Shown: positions 7,965 to 17,109, numbered from the stretch's first letter. The stretch is DNA of 64,000 nt from an uncultured Ruminococcus sp. (GCA_910577575.1 CAJTOG010000001.1:129555-193554), one strand, 5' to 3'. Notes: generated from the letters alone by a model not told the origin. Program-made: numbers and translations.

Positions 7965-8381
7965 ATGATGTACAGTGAAAAGGTTATGGACCATTTTTCA
8001 AATCCGAGAAATGTAGGTGAAATTGAAGATGCTGACGGTATTGGAGAAATTGGAAATGCTAAGTGCGGAGACATTATGAAAATGTACCTTAAAATAAATA
8101 ATGGTATAATTACTGATGCAAAATTCAAGACATTCGGATGTGGGGCGGCTGTTGCAACTTCATCAATGGCAACTGAGCTTATCAAAGGAAAGTCAATTGA
8201 TGATGCACTGAAACTTACCAATGATGCGGTTGTTGAAGCACTTGACGGACTTCCTGCCGTAAAAATCCATTGTTCTGTACTTGCAGAACAGGCAGTGCGT
8301 TCAGCTCTTTCTGACTATTATACAAGACAAGGTATAGACCCGCTTCCAATTGTAGGAGAAATTCACGAACCAGAAGAGTAA
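7965..8381 (+). CDS. iscU: Fe-S cluster assembly scaffold (IscU/NifU N-terminal type)
   Basis: IscU-type scaffolds accept sulfur from cysteine desulfurase and build a [2Fe-2S] cluster for transfer to apo-proteins. The 138-residue protein has the three ligand cysteines C34 (NAKCGD), C59 (FGCGAA) and C103 (KIHCSVLAEQA), with D36 next to the first. It starts MMYSEKVMDHFSNPRNVG, the usual clostridial N terminus. ATG 7965 lies ten bases after AAGGAGGA; ATG 7968 is possible. The neighbouring iscS supplies the partner. Confidence 0.95.
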   Translation: MMYSEKVMDHFSNPRNVGEIEDADGIGEIGNAKCGDIMKMYLKINNGIITDAKFKTFGCGAAVATSSMATELIKGKSIDDALKLTNDAVVEALDGLPAVKIHCSVLAEQAVRSALSDYYTRQGIDPLPIVGEIHEPEE

Positions 8382-8436
8382 TTGAAGTCTTTAGCAGATG
8401 CAGTAAGTTATTTCAAGTTTTTTTAAAATATGAACA

Positions 8437-8461
8437 AACTATTATCTAATAGATTAGTTTA
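8437..8461. repeat. Imperfect inverted repeat after iscU
   Basis: AAACTA and TAGTTT flank a short internal palindrome. It has no T run and is not a clear terminator. The rest of the 8382-8672 gap holds only AT-rich sequence and two parS-like sites. Confidence 0.4.
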
Positions 8462-8553
8462 TACAGCAGGTATATAATTTTTTTGATATATAGTTTAATA
8501 TAAATTATGAAATCTGCTGAATGATTTAAAAGATTATAAAAATGTTCTGCGAA

Positions 8554-8569
8554 TGTTCCACGTGGAACA
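8554..8569. other. parS-like site 6 (perfect)
   Basis: A perfect TGTTCCACGTGGAACA about 100 bases before the P-type ATPase start. Read as protein it gives MFHVEHF, a false N terminus. Confidence 0.85.
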
Positions 8570-8588
8570 TTTTTTATTGGACATGAAT

Positions 8589-8604
8589 TATTTCACATGG
8601 AACA
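8589..8604. other. Degenerate parS-like site 7
   Basis: TATTTCACATGGAACA differs from the perfect site at three positions. It begins 19 bases after the end of site 6, on the same helical face within error. It is possibly a weak or decayed copy. Confidence 0.4.
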
Positions 8605-8672
8605 ATTTAATCATAAATTTTTTTAATCCAGCATATCCTTTAAGGACAAATTATCCTCGAAGGGGTGTTATT

Positions 8673-11300
8673 ATGGGACTTACAGAAAAGGAAGCCTCTG
8701 CAAGGCTTAAAACAGAGGGAGCGAACGTTCTTGAGGACAAAAAGAAAACGAGTGCTGCTAAAATTTTTGTAAATCAGTTCAAAGACGTCATGGTTATGAT
8801 TCTTCTGGCAGCTACTGTTGTTTCTGTACTTCTTGGCGAGGTATCAGATGCAGTAACAATTATTTTAATTGTATTGCTCAATGCGGTTCTTGGATTTATT
8901 CAGGAATACCGTACAGAGCATACACTTGAGGCACTTAAATCAATGTCTGCACCGACAGCAAAGTGTTATCGTGACGGCAGACTTAAAGAGATTGAGGCAG
9001 AACGTCTTGTAACAGATGATATTATTGAACTGGAAGCAGGCGACAGAATACCGGCGGACTGTGTTATACTTAATTCAGCGGGATTTTTTGCAGATGAATC
9101 AATTCTTACAGGTGAGTCGGAAGCAGCGGCAAAAAAAGCAGGTCTTGCAAATGATATGGATAACAGTATAAATAAGCCGAATATTGTTTACTGCGGAACT
9201 TCTGCAACAAAGGGAACTTGTAGGGCAAGAGTTATAGCAACAGGCAAAAGGACTCAAATGGGACGTATTTCTGAAATGCTTGCTGATATTGACAAGGAAC
9301 TTACTCCATTGCAGAAGCGTCTTGCAGAGCTTGGCAAAATAGTAGCGGTAATCTGTCTGTTGGTTTGTGTGGCAGTTTTCGGAGCAGGTGTATTGCGTGG
9401 AGAAGATGTTTTCACTATGCTCATGACTGGCATAACAGTAGCAATTGCAGCCATTCCTGAGGGACTTCCTGCAACGGTAACAATTGCCCTTGCCCTTGCT
9501 GTAAGCCGTATGCTGAAGCAAAAAGCACTTGTAAATAAGCTTCACAGTGTTGAGACTTTGGGTTGTGCGTCTGTCATATGTTCAGATAAAACAGGTACAA
9601 TAACTGAAAATAAAATGACTGTTACTGAGCTTGCATTAGTCGACAGCAGTTATTATTTCAGCGGAATGGGTTACAGAATAAGCGGTGAAGTTACTCAGGG
9701 TGAAAATATAGCAGTAAATCCCAGAAATGAGAAATCCCTTACAGAGACACTCAAATGCGGAGTTATATGCTCAACAGCTGTAATTTTCTCGGATAAGACA
9801 AATTCAAGCCGGAGAAGAGGTTCTTTAAAAGGTAAGGGAGAATGGAGTGTTACAGGTGACCCCACAGAAATTGCGCTTCTTGTTGCTGCTGCAAAGGCAG
9901 GAATCACAAGAGAATCGCTTGAAAATGAATGTCATAAGCTAAAAGAATTTCCGTTTGACAGTGAAACCAGATTTATGGCAGTACATTGTGCAGAGCATTC
10001 AGAAAAAAGAATTTATTTTAAAGGTGCAGAGGAAGTTATATTGCCAAGATGCAGTCAGTATATTAATCATAAGGGTGAGATTTTACCTCTTTCCTTATCA
10101 ATGAAGAAGAAAATATCATCTCAGGTTATTGATATGTCAGATAAGGCTTTGAGAGTTCTTGCACTTGCCTACTGTGTTTCGGACAGTTTTGATTATAACA
10201 GGGGAAATCTCATATTCCTCGGACTTGCCGGTATGCTTGATCCACCGAGGGAAGAAGCTAAAACTGCTATAAGAAAATGTGCAGCGGCATCTGTAAAGAC
10301 TGTTATGATTACAGGCGACCATAAAAATACTGCTGTGGCAATTGCAAAAAAAGCAGGACTTTTGAAAAACGGTAAGGCAATGACAGGAGCTGAACTTGAT
10401 AAACTGAGCGATGAAGAACTTGACAGATGCATAAATAATTATACGGTTTTTGCAAGAGTTGAGCCAATACATAAATTGAGGATTGTACGCAGTTTCAAAC
10501 GCAAAGGTGAGATAGTAACAATGACAGGTGATGGAGTGAATGATGCTCCGGCGATAAAAGAAGCAGATGTAGGTGTTGCAATGGGAGTTACTGGCACAGA
10601 TGTAACAAAACAGGCGGCAGATGTTATACTTCTTGATGATAATCTTGCAACGTTGGTAAATGCAGTTGAACAAGGCAGATGTGTATATTCAAATATAAGA
10701 AAATTTGTTCGGTATCTGCTGTCATGTAACATAGGAGAAGTACTTACAATGTTTCTTGGAATTTTAATGGGTATGCCGATAATACTTATGCCTGTTCAGT
10801 TACTTCTTGTAAATTTGGCTACAGATGGACTTCCTGCCATAGCTCTCGGGCTTGAACAGCCTGATGATGATATTATGAGCCGACCTCCGAGAAAATCAGA
10901 TGAAGGATTTTTTTCAGATGGTCTGATGTGGAAAATTTTATTTAGAGGTATATTTATAGGACTTTCAACCCTTGCATCATTTACTACAGTTATGCAGATG
11001 GGCGGAAGTATTGAGGCAAGCCGTACGGCTGCACTTATAACTCTTGTAATGTCACAGCTTATACACGTTTTTGAATGCAAATCGGAAACAAAATCCATTT
11101 TCAGAATTAATCTGTTCAGTAATCCCAAATTGATTCTTGCTGTTATAGTATCATTCGCAGCACTCGCTGCCGCTGTAATTATACCGCCATTGCAGACAGT
11201 TTTTGAAACAGTAATGCTCACACGGAATCAGCTTCTGACGGCTCTTGGATTCAGTGTTGCAGTACCATTAGTTAGCGGAATTTTCAATAGAAAAAAATAA
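8673..11300 (+). CDS. Cation-transporting P-type ATPase, PMCA/SERCA-like
   Basis: An 875-residue type II P-type ATPase that would pump Ca2+ (or another divalent cation) across the membrane using ATP. It shows an N-terminal cation ATPase segment, the actuator TGES, the M4 PEGLP motif, the phosphorylated D305 in CSDKTGT, the hinge TMTGDGVNDAPA and a C-terminal membrane domain, about ten spans in all. The Asn/Asp-rich M5-M6 region (LLVNLATDGLPA) fits calcium pumps. ATG 8673 follows AAGGGG; the in-frame extension to 8553 only reads through parS-like sequence. The gene is monocistronic, ending at a terminator. Confidence 0.93.
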   Translation: MGLTEKEASARLKTEGANVLEDKKKTSAAKIFVNQFKDVMVMILLAATVVSVLLGEVSDAVTIILIVLLNAVLGFIQEYRTEHTLEALKSMSAPTAKCYRDGRLKEIEAERLVTDDIIELEAGDRIPADCVILNSAGFFADESILTGESEAAAKKAGLANDMDNSINKPNIVYCGTSATKGTCRARVIATGKRTQMGRISEMLADIDKELTPLQKRLAELGKIVAVICLLVCVAVFGAGVLRGEDVFTMLMTGITVAIAAIPEGLPATVTIALALAVSRMLKQKALVNKLHSVETLGCASVICSDKTGTITENKMTVTELALVDSSYYFSGMGYRISGEVTQGENIAVNPRNEKSLTETLKCGVICSTAVIFSDKTNSSRRRGSLKGKGEWSVTGDPTEIALLVAAAKAGITRESLENECHKLKEFPFDSETRFMAVHCAEHSEKRIYFKGAEEVILPRCSQYINHKGEILPLSLSMKKKISSQVIDMSDKALRVLALAYCVSDSFDYNRGNLIFLGLAGMLDPPREEAKTAIRKCAAASVKTVMITGDHKNTAVAIAKKAGLLKNGKAMTGAELDKLSDEELDRCINNYTVFARVEPIHKLRIVRSFKRKGEIVTMTGDGVNDAPAIKEADVGVAMGVTGTDVTKQAADVILLDDNLATLVNAVEQGRCVYSNIRKFVRYLLSCNIGEVLTMFLGILMGMPIILMPVQLLLVNLATDGLPAIALGLEQPDDDIMSRPPRKSDEGFFSDGLMWKILFRGIFIGLSTLASFTTVMQMGGSIEASRTAALITLVMSQLIHVFECKSETKSIFRINLFSNPKLILAVIVSFAALAAAVIIPPLQTVFETVMLTRNQLLTALGFSVAVPLVSGIFNRKK

Positions 11301-11308
11301 ATAAAAAC

Positions 11309-11342
11309 GTCGGACTCTTATTAAGAATCCGACATATTTTTT
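11309..11342. terminator. Bidirectional terminator between ATPase and aldolase genes
   Basis: GTCGGA/TCCGAC outer arms with an inner CTTA/TAAG stem, followed by ATATTTTTTA. It is placed between convergent genes. Confidence 0.8.
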
Positions 11343-12315
11343 ATTCCTGAGCAAGAATTTCCTTATAAAACTCAGAGTAATCAGTTCTTCCGTTTTTAGT
11401 AAACTCAATAGCAGTTCTCGGATGCTGATTGAGCAGACCGGTCATCATGTACTGGAAGTCATAACCCCATACTGCACCTGCTTCACGTATAGTAGGGATA
11501 TGCTTTTCAATAAACTGAATTGCAGGATATACATTGTATTTTGGATTTTTCAGGAATCCGAGCAAAAGCTCCATAGCACAGTTTCCTGCTCCTCTGCCCA
11601 TAGCTGCATATGTAGCGTCAAGCCAGTCAACACCGTCACCGACAGCTTCAATGGTATTTGCAAATGCAAGCTGTTGATTATTGTGAGCGTGTATGCCGAG
11701 TTTTTTATTGTATTTTTCAGCATATTCTTTATAAATGTCAACAGTACGGGCAATCTGTTCTGGGTAAAGAGAACCGAAGCTGTCAACGATATAGAAAACG
11801 TCAACAGGAGATTTTCCGAGAATATCAAGTGCCGCCTGAATATCTGATTCACGTGCATTTGATATGGCCATGATATTACAGCTTACTTCATATCCCTTGT
11901 TTTTAGCATCTTCAATCATACTTACAGCAGTAGGAATCTGATGAAGGTATGTTGCAACACGTATTAAATCAACGGGACTTTCACTTCTGTCACGAATGTC
12001 ATTTTTATAGTCGCATCTTCCGACGTCAGCCATAACAGCAAGTTTCAGGTCAGTATTATTCTCACCGACTATTGAATGTAAATAGTCATCGTCGCAGAAT
12101 TTGCACGGACCGAATTTATCAACGTCAAACATACTTTTATCGCCTTTATAGCCAAATTCCATATAGTCAACGCCTGCACGGATATTGGCGAGATAAAGAG
12201 CTTTTACAAATTCATCAGAAAAACGGAAGTCATTAACAAGTCCGCCATCACGCAAGGTAGCATCAAGAACCTTAATATCAGCTCTGAAGCCCATAAGTTT
12301 TGAAACTTCTTTCAT
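11341..12315 (-). CDS. DRE-TIM metallolyase family aldolase (HMGL-like)
   Basis: A 324-residue TIM-barrel protein of the family that includes HMG-CoA lyase, isopropylmalate/homocitrate synthase and 4-hydroxy-2-oxovalerate aldolase. The catalytic metal motif LDATLRDGG is at 17-25, and the second metal site is in LGIHAHNNQQLA. It is too short for isopropylmalate synthase and lacks a C-terminal regulatory domain, which fits an aldolase-type member. The substrate cannot be assigned. The start at 12315 follows AAAGGA; Met8 is a possible alternative. Two tandem promoters created by duplication lie upstream. Confidence 0.8.
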   Translation of the reverse strand: MKEVSKLMGFRADIKVLDATLRDGGLVNDFRFSDEFVKALYLANIRAGVDYMEFGYKGDKSMFDVDKFGPCKFCDDDYLHSIVGENNTDLKLAVMADVGRCDYKNDIRDRSESPVDLIRVATYLHQIPTAVSMIEDAKNKGYEVSCNIMAISNARESDIQAALDILGKSPVDVFYIVDSFGSLYPEQIARTVDIYKEYAEKYNKKLGIHAHNNQQLAFANTIEAVGDGVDWLDATYAAMGRGAGNCAMELLLGFLKNPKYNVYPAIQFIEKHIPTIREAGAVWGYDFQYMMTGLLNQHPRTAIEFTKNGRTDYSEFYKEILAQE

Positions 12316-12375
12316 TATTATATAGTCCTTTCATATGCTTTAACACTTTAAAGCGATTTTTTATTTTGCTTTTAT

Positions 12376-12404
12376 AGTATATCACATAACTTGAAAAATG
12401 TCAA
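12376..12404 (-). promoter_or_regulatory. Sigma-A promoter A of the aldolase gene
   Basis: On the minus strand TTGACA (12399-12404), a 17-base spacer and TATACT (12376-12381), about 60 bases before the aldolase start. It lies inside repeat copy A. Confidence 0.85.
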
Positions 12405-12408
12405 TAGT

Positions 12409-12534
12409 CTAAAAAACTTTTTTAATTTCGCATCCCGTGTAATAGTGATTAATAGTTTCCTTCCATGAGCTTCCTTTTTCAGTCATAGCATTTACACTGT
12501 ATTTACTTATATCCACATCGTGACCAAATTTTTT
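12409..12534 (-). pseudogene. Duplicated C-terminal fragment of spoIID
   Basis: Copy A of the tandem repeat still reads in frame for about 41 codons to a TAG at 12409-12411, ending NHYYTGCEIKKVF exactly like SpoIID. The conserved GFGHGVGMSQYGA has become KFGHDVDISKYSV, losing invariant glycines. There is no start codon context of its own. It is a non-functional fragment left by tandem duplication. Confidence 0.8.
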
Positions 12535-12543
12535 TGTTTTTAT

Positions 12544-12572
12544 AATATATCATATAACTTGAAAAATGTCAA
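12544..12572 (-). promoter_or_regulatory. Sigma-A promoter B, duplicate of promoter A
   Basis: TTGACA (12567-12572), a 17-base spacer and TATATT (12544-12549) on the minus strand, immediately after the spoIID stop codon in repeat copy B. It would transcribe the pseudogene fragment and then the aldolase gene. Confidence 0.75.
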
Positions 12573-12576
12573 TAAT

Positions 12577-13599
12577 CTAAAAAACTTTTTTAATTTCGCA
12601 TCCCGTATAATAGTGATTAATAATTTCCTGCCATGAACTTCCTTTTTCAGCCATAGCATTTGCACCGTATTGACTCATACCTACACCGTGACCGAATCCC
12701 TTTGTTGTTATAATTGCTTTTTCATCAGCGTATTTTATTTCAAAATCAGCTGAACGCAGTTCAAGGGCGGTACGTATATCATTTCCTGTAACGGTTTTTC
12801 CGCCGACAAGAGCAGTAAGAACTGTTCCGGAATCTGAAATTTCAGCAGGGATAATCCATTCACTTATATTTTCTCCAAGATTTATATCTCCGAAATAATT
12901 TTCAAGACTGTTTTTGAGAAAAGCTTTATCAATGCTTACTTCTTCAGTATATCGGGGAGCTGATTTATCATAACTGCTGTCGACTGGAACAAGATAATCA
13001 ACTTCTGCACCCCATACATTTTCTGCACTTTCAGTCATTCCTGATGACATTGAATGAAATGCTGCAATAATAGGCTGTTCATTACTTGTTATGATGTATG
13101 GAAGTACTTCATCCACTGCACTGCTTATTTTACTGTAATATTCTTCATAATTTTCACCAAAATAATGTTTAATCTGACTTTCAGTGAAATATCCCTGATA
13201 TTTTGAGGTATCATTTGAAAAATCCGCTCCCAGGAGTTCAGGAGAAGGATTATCATTTTCCAGAATGTGTTGACGTTCAGCATAGGTATGTGCTGCCACT
13301 GCCTGAGCTTTAAGTGCTTCTTCTTCAAATGCAGCAGGCATTTCGGCACACACCGCACCTATAATATAATCACGTATAGGAACTTCAATAACCTGTCCGC
13401 TTGTAATGTCAAGTACTTTATAAGTTTCCGAAACGTTAGTTTCATCCAATATATATTCTTCCAGAACAATATCAGAAACATCTGTTTCTTTTGCAGCAAA
13501 TGAATTTCCTGATGTACTTCCCGAAAAAAAGACAAAAATTGCAGGTATGACGATAACTGAGGCTGAAAGTGCTGCAACAGAAAGTATTATTTTTTTCAT
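12577..13599 (-). CDS. spoIID: Stage II sporulation protein D (SpoIID/LytB domain)
   Basis: SpoIID is a membrane-anchored lytic transglycosylase that degrades septal peptidoglycan during engulfment of the forespore. The 340-residue protein has an N-terminal signal anchor (about 5-26), then the SpoIID domain with the probable catalytic E86 in VCAEMPAAFEEEALKAQA. It also has the conserved HSMSSG and GFGHGVGMSQYGANAMA segments. The start at 13599 follows AAGGAGG. Sporulation-specific promoter sequences were not recognised. SpoIIM and SpoIIP are not in the window. Confidence 0.93.
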   Translation of the reverse strand: MKKIILSVAALSASVIVIPAIFVFFSGSTSGNSFAAKETDVSDIVLEEYILDETNVSETYKVLDITSGQVIEVPIRDYIIGAVCAEMPAAFEEEALKAQAVAAHTYAERQHILENDNPSPELLGADFSNDTSKYQGYFTESQIKHYFGENYEEYYSKISSAVDEVLPYIITSNEQPIIAAFHSMSSGMTESAENVWGAEVDYLVPVDSSYDKSAPRYTEEVSIDKAFLKNSLENYFGDINLGENISEWIIPAEISDSGTVLTALVGGKTVTGNDIRTALELRSADFEIKYADEKAIITTKGFGHGVGMSQYGANAMAEKGSSWQEIINHYYTGCEIKKVF

Positions 13600-13626
13600 T
13601 TTTCCTCCTTGTATAAAATATTAAGA

Positions 13627-13655
13627 TTGACATAGCATAAAAAATAGTGTATAAT
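13627..13655 (+). promoter_or_regulatory. Sigma-A promoter of the citrate synthase operon
   Basis: TTGACA (13627-13632), a 17-base spacer and TATAAT (13650-13655). A short palindrome (TAATAAT-TAT-ATTATTA) overlaps the start region and could be an operator. Confidence 0.9.
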
Positions 13656-13689
13656 AATTATATTATTATAAAACAGGAGTGTGATTATA

Positions 13690-15057
13690 ATGTCATCAAT
13701 TATTTCAGGTGCTAATATTAAAGATTTATGCAGAGAGCTTTCAGAAAATTCCGCTATTGAACAAAAACTTTACGAAAAATACCACGTTAAAAGAGGTCTG
13801 CGCAACAGTGACGGTACGGGTGTTGTTGCAGGAATTACAAATATATGTAATGTTCATGGATATCTCATAAATGAAGGAGAAGTTGAACCTATTCCAGGTC
13901 AGCTTATTTACAGGGGATATAACATCAATGATATTGTAAATAATGTTGAGGAGGAGGACAGATACGGTTTTGAAGAAACTGTTTTCCTGCTTCTTTTCGG
14001 TCATCTTCCTTCAAAAAAGGAACTGGATGGTTTTTCTACATATATTTCCCTTAAAAGAGATTTGCCTGCCGGATTTGTTGAAGATATGATTCTTAAAGCT
14101 CCTTCAAAAAATATCATGAATAAACTTGCACGTTCAGTTCTTGCACTTTATTCATATGATGAGGAATGCGAGAGCAAGGGACTGGAAAATGAAATGCTGA
14201 CTGCTGTAAGTCTTATTGCAAAACTTCCTGTTATTATGGCGAATGCTTATCAGGTGAAAAAACGTGTTTTTGATAACGGAACTATGTTTATGCATCCAAT
14301 TAATTATGAAGAAAATACTGCTCAGTGCATTTTGTCACTGCTCCGTCCGGACAGACAATATACAAAAGAAGAAGCTCAGATGCTTGACAGGCTTCTTATG
14401 TTACAGGCGGAACACGGAGGCGGAAATAATTCAACCTTTACGTGCCGTGTGCTTACTTCTTCCGGAACCGACCCGTATTCTGCATATTCATCTGCTATAT
14501 GTTCTCTTAAAGGTTCACGTCATGGCGGAGCTAATATTCAGGTTATAAATATGCTTGACAATTTCAAGGCCAACATTAAGAATTGGGAAGATGAAGGTGA
14601 AGTTGCTGACTATATGCGACGTACAATAAGAAAGGAAACAAATGATAAATCCGGTCTTATTTACGGGATGGGACACGCTGTCTATACAATATCAGACCCA
14701 AGGGCAGTAATATTGAAGAAAAAAGCCTTTGAACTTGCAAAAGGGAAGGAAATTGAAGCAGAGTTCAGACTGCTTGAGACCATTGAACGTCTTACACCTG
14801 AAATTTTCAAGGAAGTAAAGGGAAATAGCAAAGCAATGTGTGCAAACGTTGATATGTATTCAGGATTGGTTTACCGTATGCTTGATATACCTGATGAATT
14901 ATTCACTCCTCTTTTTGCTGTTGCAAGAATAGCAGGATGGGCTGCTCATCGTATGGAAGAAATTATTACAGGAAACAGAATTATCAGACCTGCATACAAG
15001 GCTATTGCAAAAGAGCTTGATTATATAAATTTGAAAAACAGGAATAATATTGGCTGA
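13690..15057 (+). CDS. gltA: Citrate synthase
   Basis: Condenses acetyl-CoA and oxaloacetate to citrate, probably for 2-oxoglutarate and glutamate synthesis in an anaerobe. The 455 residues carry the conserved HGGGNNSTFT, the SRHGGAN segment with the catalytic His, GMGHAVYTISDPR with the second His, and a C-terminal AHRMEE segment. An N-terminal extension of about 45 residues precedes the citrate synthase fold. ATG 13690 is chosen because CAGGAG (13674-13679) is ten bases upstream; the GTG at 13681 is too close. No aconitase or isocitrate dehydrogenase gene follows. Confidence 0.95.
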   Translation: MSSIISGANIKDLCRELSENSAIEQKLYEKYHVKRGLRNSDGTGVVAGITNICNVHGYLINEGEVEPIPGQLIYRGYNINDIVNNVEEEDRYGFEETVFLLLFGHLPSKKELDGFSTYISLKRDLPAGFVEDMILKAPSKNIMNKLARSVLALYSYDEECESKGLENEMLTAVSLIAKLPVIMANAYQVKKRVFDNGTMFMHPINYEENTAQCILSLLRPDRQYTKEEAQMLDRLLMLQAEHGGGNNSTFTCRVLTSSGTDPYSAYSSAICSLKGSRHGGANIQVINMLDNFKANIKNWEDEGEVADYMRRTIRKETNDKSGLIYGMGHAVYTISDPRAVILKKKAFELAKGKEIEAEFRLLETIERLTPEIFKEVKGNSKAMCANVDMYSGLVYRMLDIPDELFTPLFAVARIAGWAAHRMEEIITGNRIIRPAYKAIAKELDYINLKNRNNIG

Positions 15058-15068
15058 TATAATAGAGA

Positions 15069-16382
15069 ATGCATAAATTTAAATTTACAGTGACATTCAT
15101 AAGTATGCTTATACTTACAGGCTGTACATTCGGTACAAGTATAGATACCCTCATGACTCCGCCTAAACTAAGTTTGGAACAGCAACAAATTTACAATGCA
15201 CTCACTGACGCTACAGGAGCTTCTATAAGGCTTAAATACCCTAAATCGGGAAAATATCTTTCTGCCTTTATAGTTGAAGATATTGACGGTGACGGTTCAA
15301 ATGAGGCTGTTGTATTCTATGAAAAAAATGGTCTCACTGTTGAGGAAAACACATTGAGAATAAATATTCTGGACAGTGACAGCGGTTCATGGCGTTCTGT
15401 ATATGACACACCTGCCGACAGTTCTGAAATTGAGCTTGTTATGATTTCAAGACTGGGTGAAAATCAGCGTATGAATCTGATAATCGGAAGCAGTCTTATT
15501 AACAGAAATGAAAAAACAGCAGTTATTTACAGTTACATCGATGGTGAGCTTGAAAGAACATTTTCTGAGTCATACTCATTTATTGATGTAACGGATTTGG
15601 ACGGAGATGGTGAAAATGAGTTCCTACTTCTTAAAGGTGCAGCAGGTGGTGAACCAGCGGTGGTAGAAGCTTATAAGCTTGATAATAAGGGGAAATATCA
15701 TCAGTACAGAATCGAATTAAATAATAGCTTTACAGAATTTGACAGAATAGGTTATGGTAATTTAAGCAGTGGGAAACGGGGACTTTATATAGATGCTGTT
15801 TCCGGTACGGGTTTTATACAAACTGATATTATTTATATGGACGAAACAGGACTTAATAAAGTTTTTGAAGAGTCATCAGAATCAGATACAACCTTAAGAC
15901 CATCAGGAGGTGTATCGTATGATGTTGACAATGACGGACAGCTTGAAATTCCCGTTCAGGTTATTTCTCCGGGATATGAGGATGTGCCTGAAAGTGAACA
16001 GATAAGCCTTACAGATTGGTTGTGCATTAGCGACAATAACAAACTGGAACGTAAGTATACATCATATTACAGCGTTGGAGAAGGCTATATTTTTATATTT
16101 CCTGAAAAATGGCGGAATAAAGTCACGGTAAAGAGAGACGCTATAAATGAAGAAATGGTATTCTGTGTTTATGACGGTGATAAAATCGGAAGAGAGCTTC
16201 TGCGGATTTACTGTGCGGAAGATGAGGCTTCACGTGAGGACAGAATATCCACAGGTTATATGATTTTAAGAACCAAGGGGAAGTCATCATATCTTGCGTA
16301 TATACCGCCTTCTGCTGATAATGATGACAATCTGTCCATAAGTCAGGCTGATACTGCCATAGGATTTGTCTATAAAAATTAA
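15069..16382 (+). CDS. Lipoprotein with FG-GAP/VCBS-like Asp-rich repeats
   Basis: The 437-residue protein has a lipoprotein signal with lipobox LTGC (C19), so it is predicted to be anchored on the outer face of the membrane. Three Ca-binding-like loops of the DxDxDG type occur: DIDGDG at 71-76, DLDGDG near 178 and DVDNDG near 291. This resembles FG-GAP/VCBS beta-propeller blades. It starts 11 bases after citrate synthase and ends 25 bases before a response regulator, so it may serve the adjacent two-component system as a surface sensor or target. That link is inference. The RBS is weak (AGAG). Confidence 0.75.
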   Translation: MHKFKFTVTFISMLILTGCTFGTSIDTLMTPPKLSLEQQQIYNALTDATGASIRLKYPKSGKYLSAFIVEDIDGDGSNEAVVFYEKNGLTVEENTLRINILDSDSGSWRSVYDTPADSSEIELVMISRLGENQRMNLIIGSSLINRNEKTAVIYSYIDGELERTFSESYSFIDVTDLDGDGENEFLLLKGAAGGEPAVVEAYKLDNKGKYHQYRIELNNSFTEFDRIGYGNLSSGKRGLYIDAVSGTGFIQTDIIYMDETGLNKVFEESSESDTTLRPSGGVSYDVDNDGQLEIPVQVISPGYEDVPESEQISLTDWLCISDNNKLERKYTSYYSVGEGYIFIFPEKWRNKVTVKRDAINEEMVFCVYDGDKIGRELLRIYCAEDEASREDRISTGYMILRTKGKSSYLAYIPPSADNDDNLSISQADTAIGFVYKN

Positions 16383-16407
16383 TGATTGAACAGAGGAGTG
16401 ACTTGAA

Positions 16408-17109
16408 TTGAAACGTATTTTGATTTGCGAAGATGAAGATACAATAAGAGAATTTGTTGTTATAAATCTGAAACGTGCCGGATATGAAGTCGTTGATGTC
16501 AACTGTGGTGAAGCGGCTCTTAAAACTTTTGAGAGCGAACACGGTAACTTTGATATTGTTCTTCTTGACATAATGATGCCCGGAATTGACGGTTTTACAG
16601 TATGCAAGAAAATCAGGGAAAAAAGCTCAACCATAGGTATTATCATGCTTACGGCAAGAACACAGGAAATGGATAAGGTAAGCGGACTTATGATTGGTGC
16701 GGATGATTATATAACAAAACCGTTTTCACCTTCAGAGCTTACTGCACGTGTTGATGCTATATATCGTCGTGTATGCATGAGTTTTATAAAGAATGAAAAG
16801 CAGTCCCTGATTGAGAGCGGACCTTTTGTGCTTAATCTGAAAAGCCGTACTGTCACAAAAAACAATAATCCGATTGAACTTACACAGGTTGAGTATCAGA
16901 TTCTTGAATATTTTATGAATAATAAGAATACAGCTCTTGACAGGGCAAGCATACTCAATCATATATGGGGTGAAAGTTATTACGGTGATGACAAGATAGT
17001 GGATGTAAATATCAGGCGTATACGCATGAAGATAGAGGAAGAACCTTCCAGTCCTAAATATATAATAACTATATGGGGATATGGATATAAATGGAATGAT
17101 ATGCAATAA
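16408..17109 (+). CDS. OmpR/PhoB-family response regulator
   Basis: A 233-residue regulator with receiver pocket E8-D9, phospho-acceptor D54 (LLDIMMPGIDG) and K104 (TKPF), then a winged-helix DNA-binding domain ending IWGYGYKWND. It starts with TTG at 16408, eight bases after AGAGGAG. The stop overlaps the kinase start (TAATG), which indicates translational coupling and a cognate pair. Target genes are unknown. Confidence 0.95.
   Translation: MKRILICEDEDTIREFVVINLKRAGYEVVDVNCGEAALKTFESEHGNFDIVLLDIMMPGIDGFTVCKKIREKSSTIGIIMLTARTQEMDKVSGLMIGADDYITKPFSPSELTARVDAIYRRVCMSFIKNEKQSLIESGPFVLNLKSRTVTKNNNPIELTQVEYQILEYFMNNKNTALDRASILNHIWGESYYGDDKIVDVNIRRIRMKIEEEPSSPKYIITIWGYGYKWNDMQ

Larger units (their letters stand above)
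12367..12702. repeat. 168-bp tandem direct repeat (spoIID 3' end plus promoter)
   Basis: Copy A (about 12367-12534) and copy B (about 12535-12702) are adjacent with an exact 168-base offset and roughly 88 percent identity by eye. Copy B holds the last ~42 codons of spoIID and the promoter behind it. Copy A is the duplicate downstream. Most differences are G-to-A or C-to-T changes that make copy A more AT-rich, as expected for a decaying copy. Confidence 0.92.

Noticed and set aside
12367..12702. Template/variable repeat pair of a diversity-generating retroelement
   Set aside because: No reverse transcriptase is nearby and changes are mostly transitions spread evenly, including in the untranslated part.
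15050..15070. TATAAT just before the lipoprotein start as a promoter
   Set aside because: The nearest TTGAAA is 21 bases upstream, too far for a normal spacer; the gene is probably read from the citrate synthase promoter.
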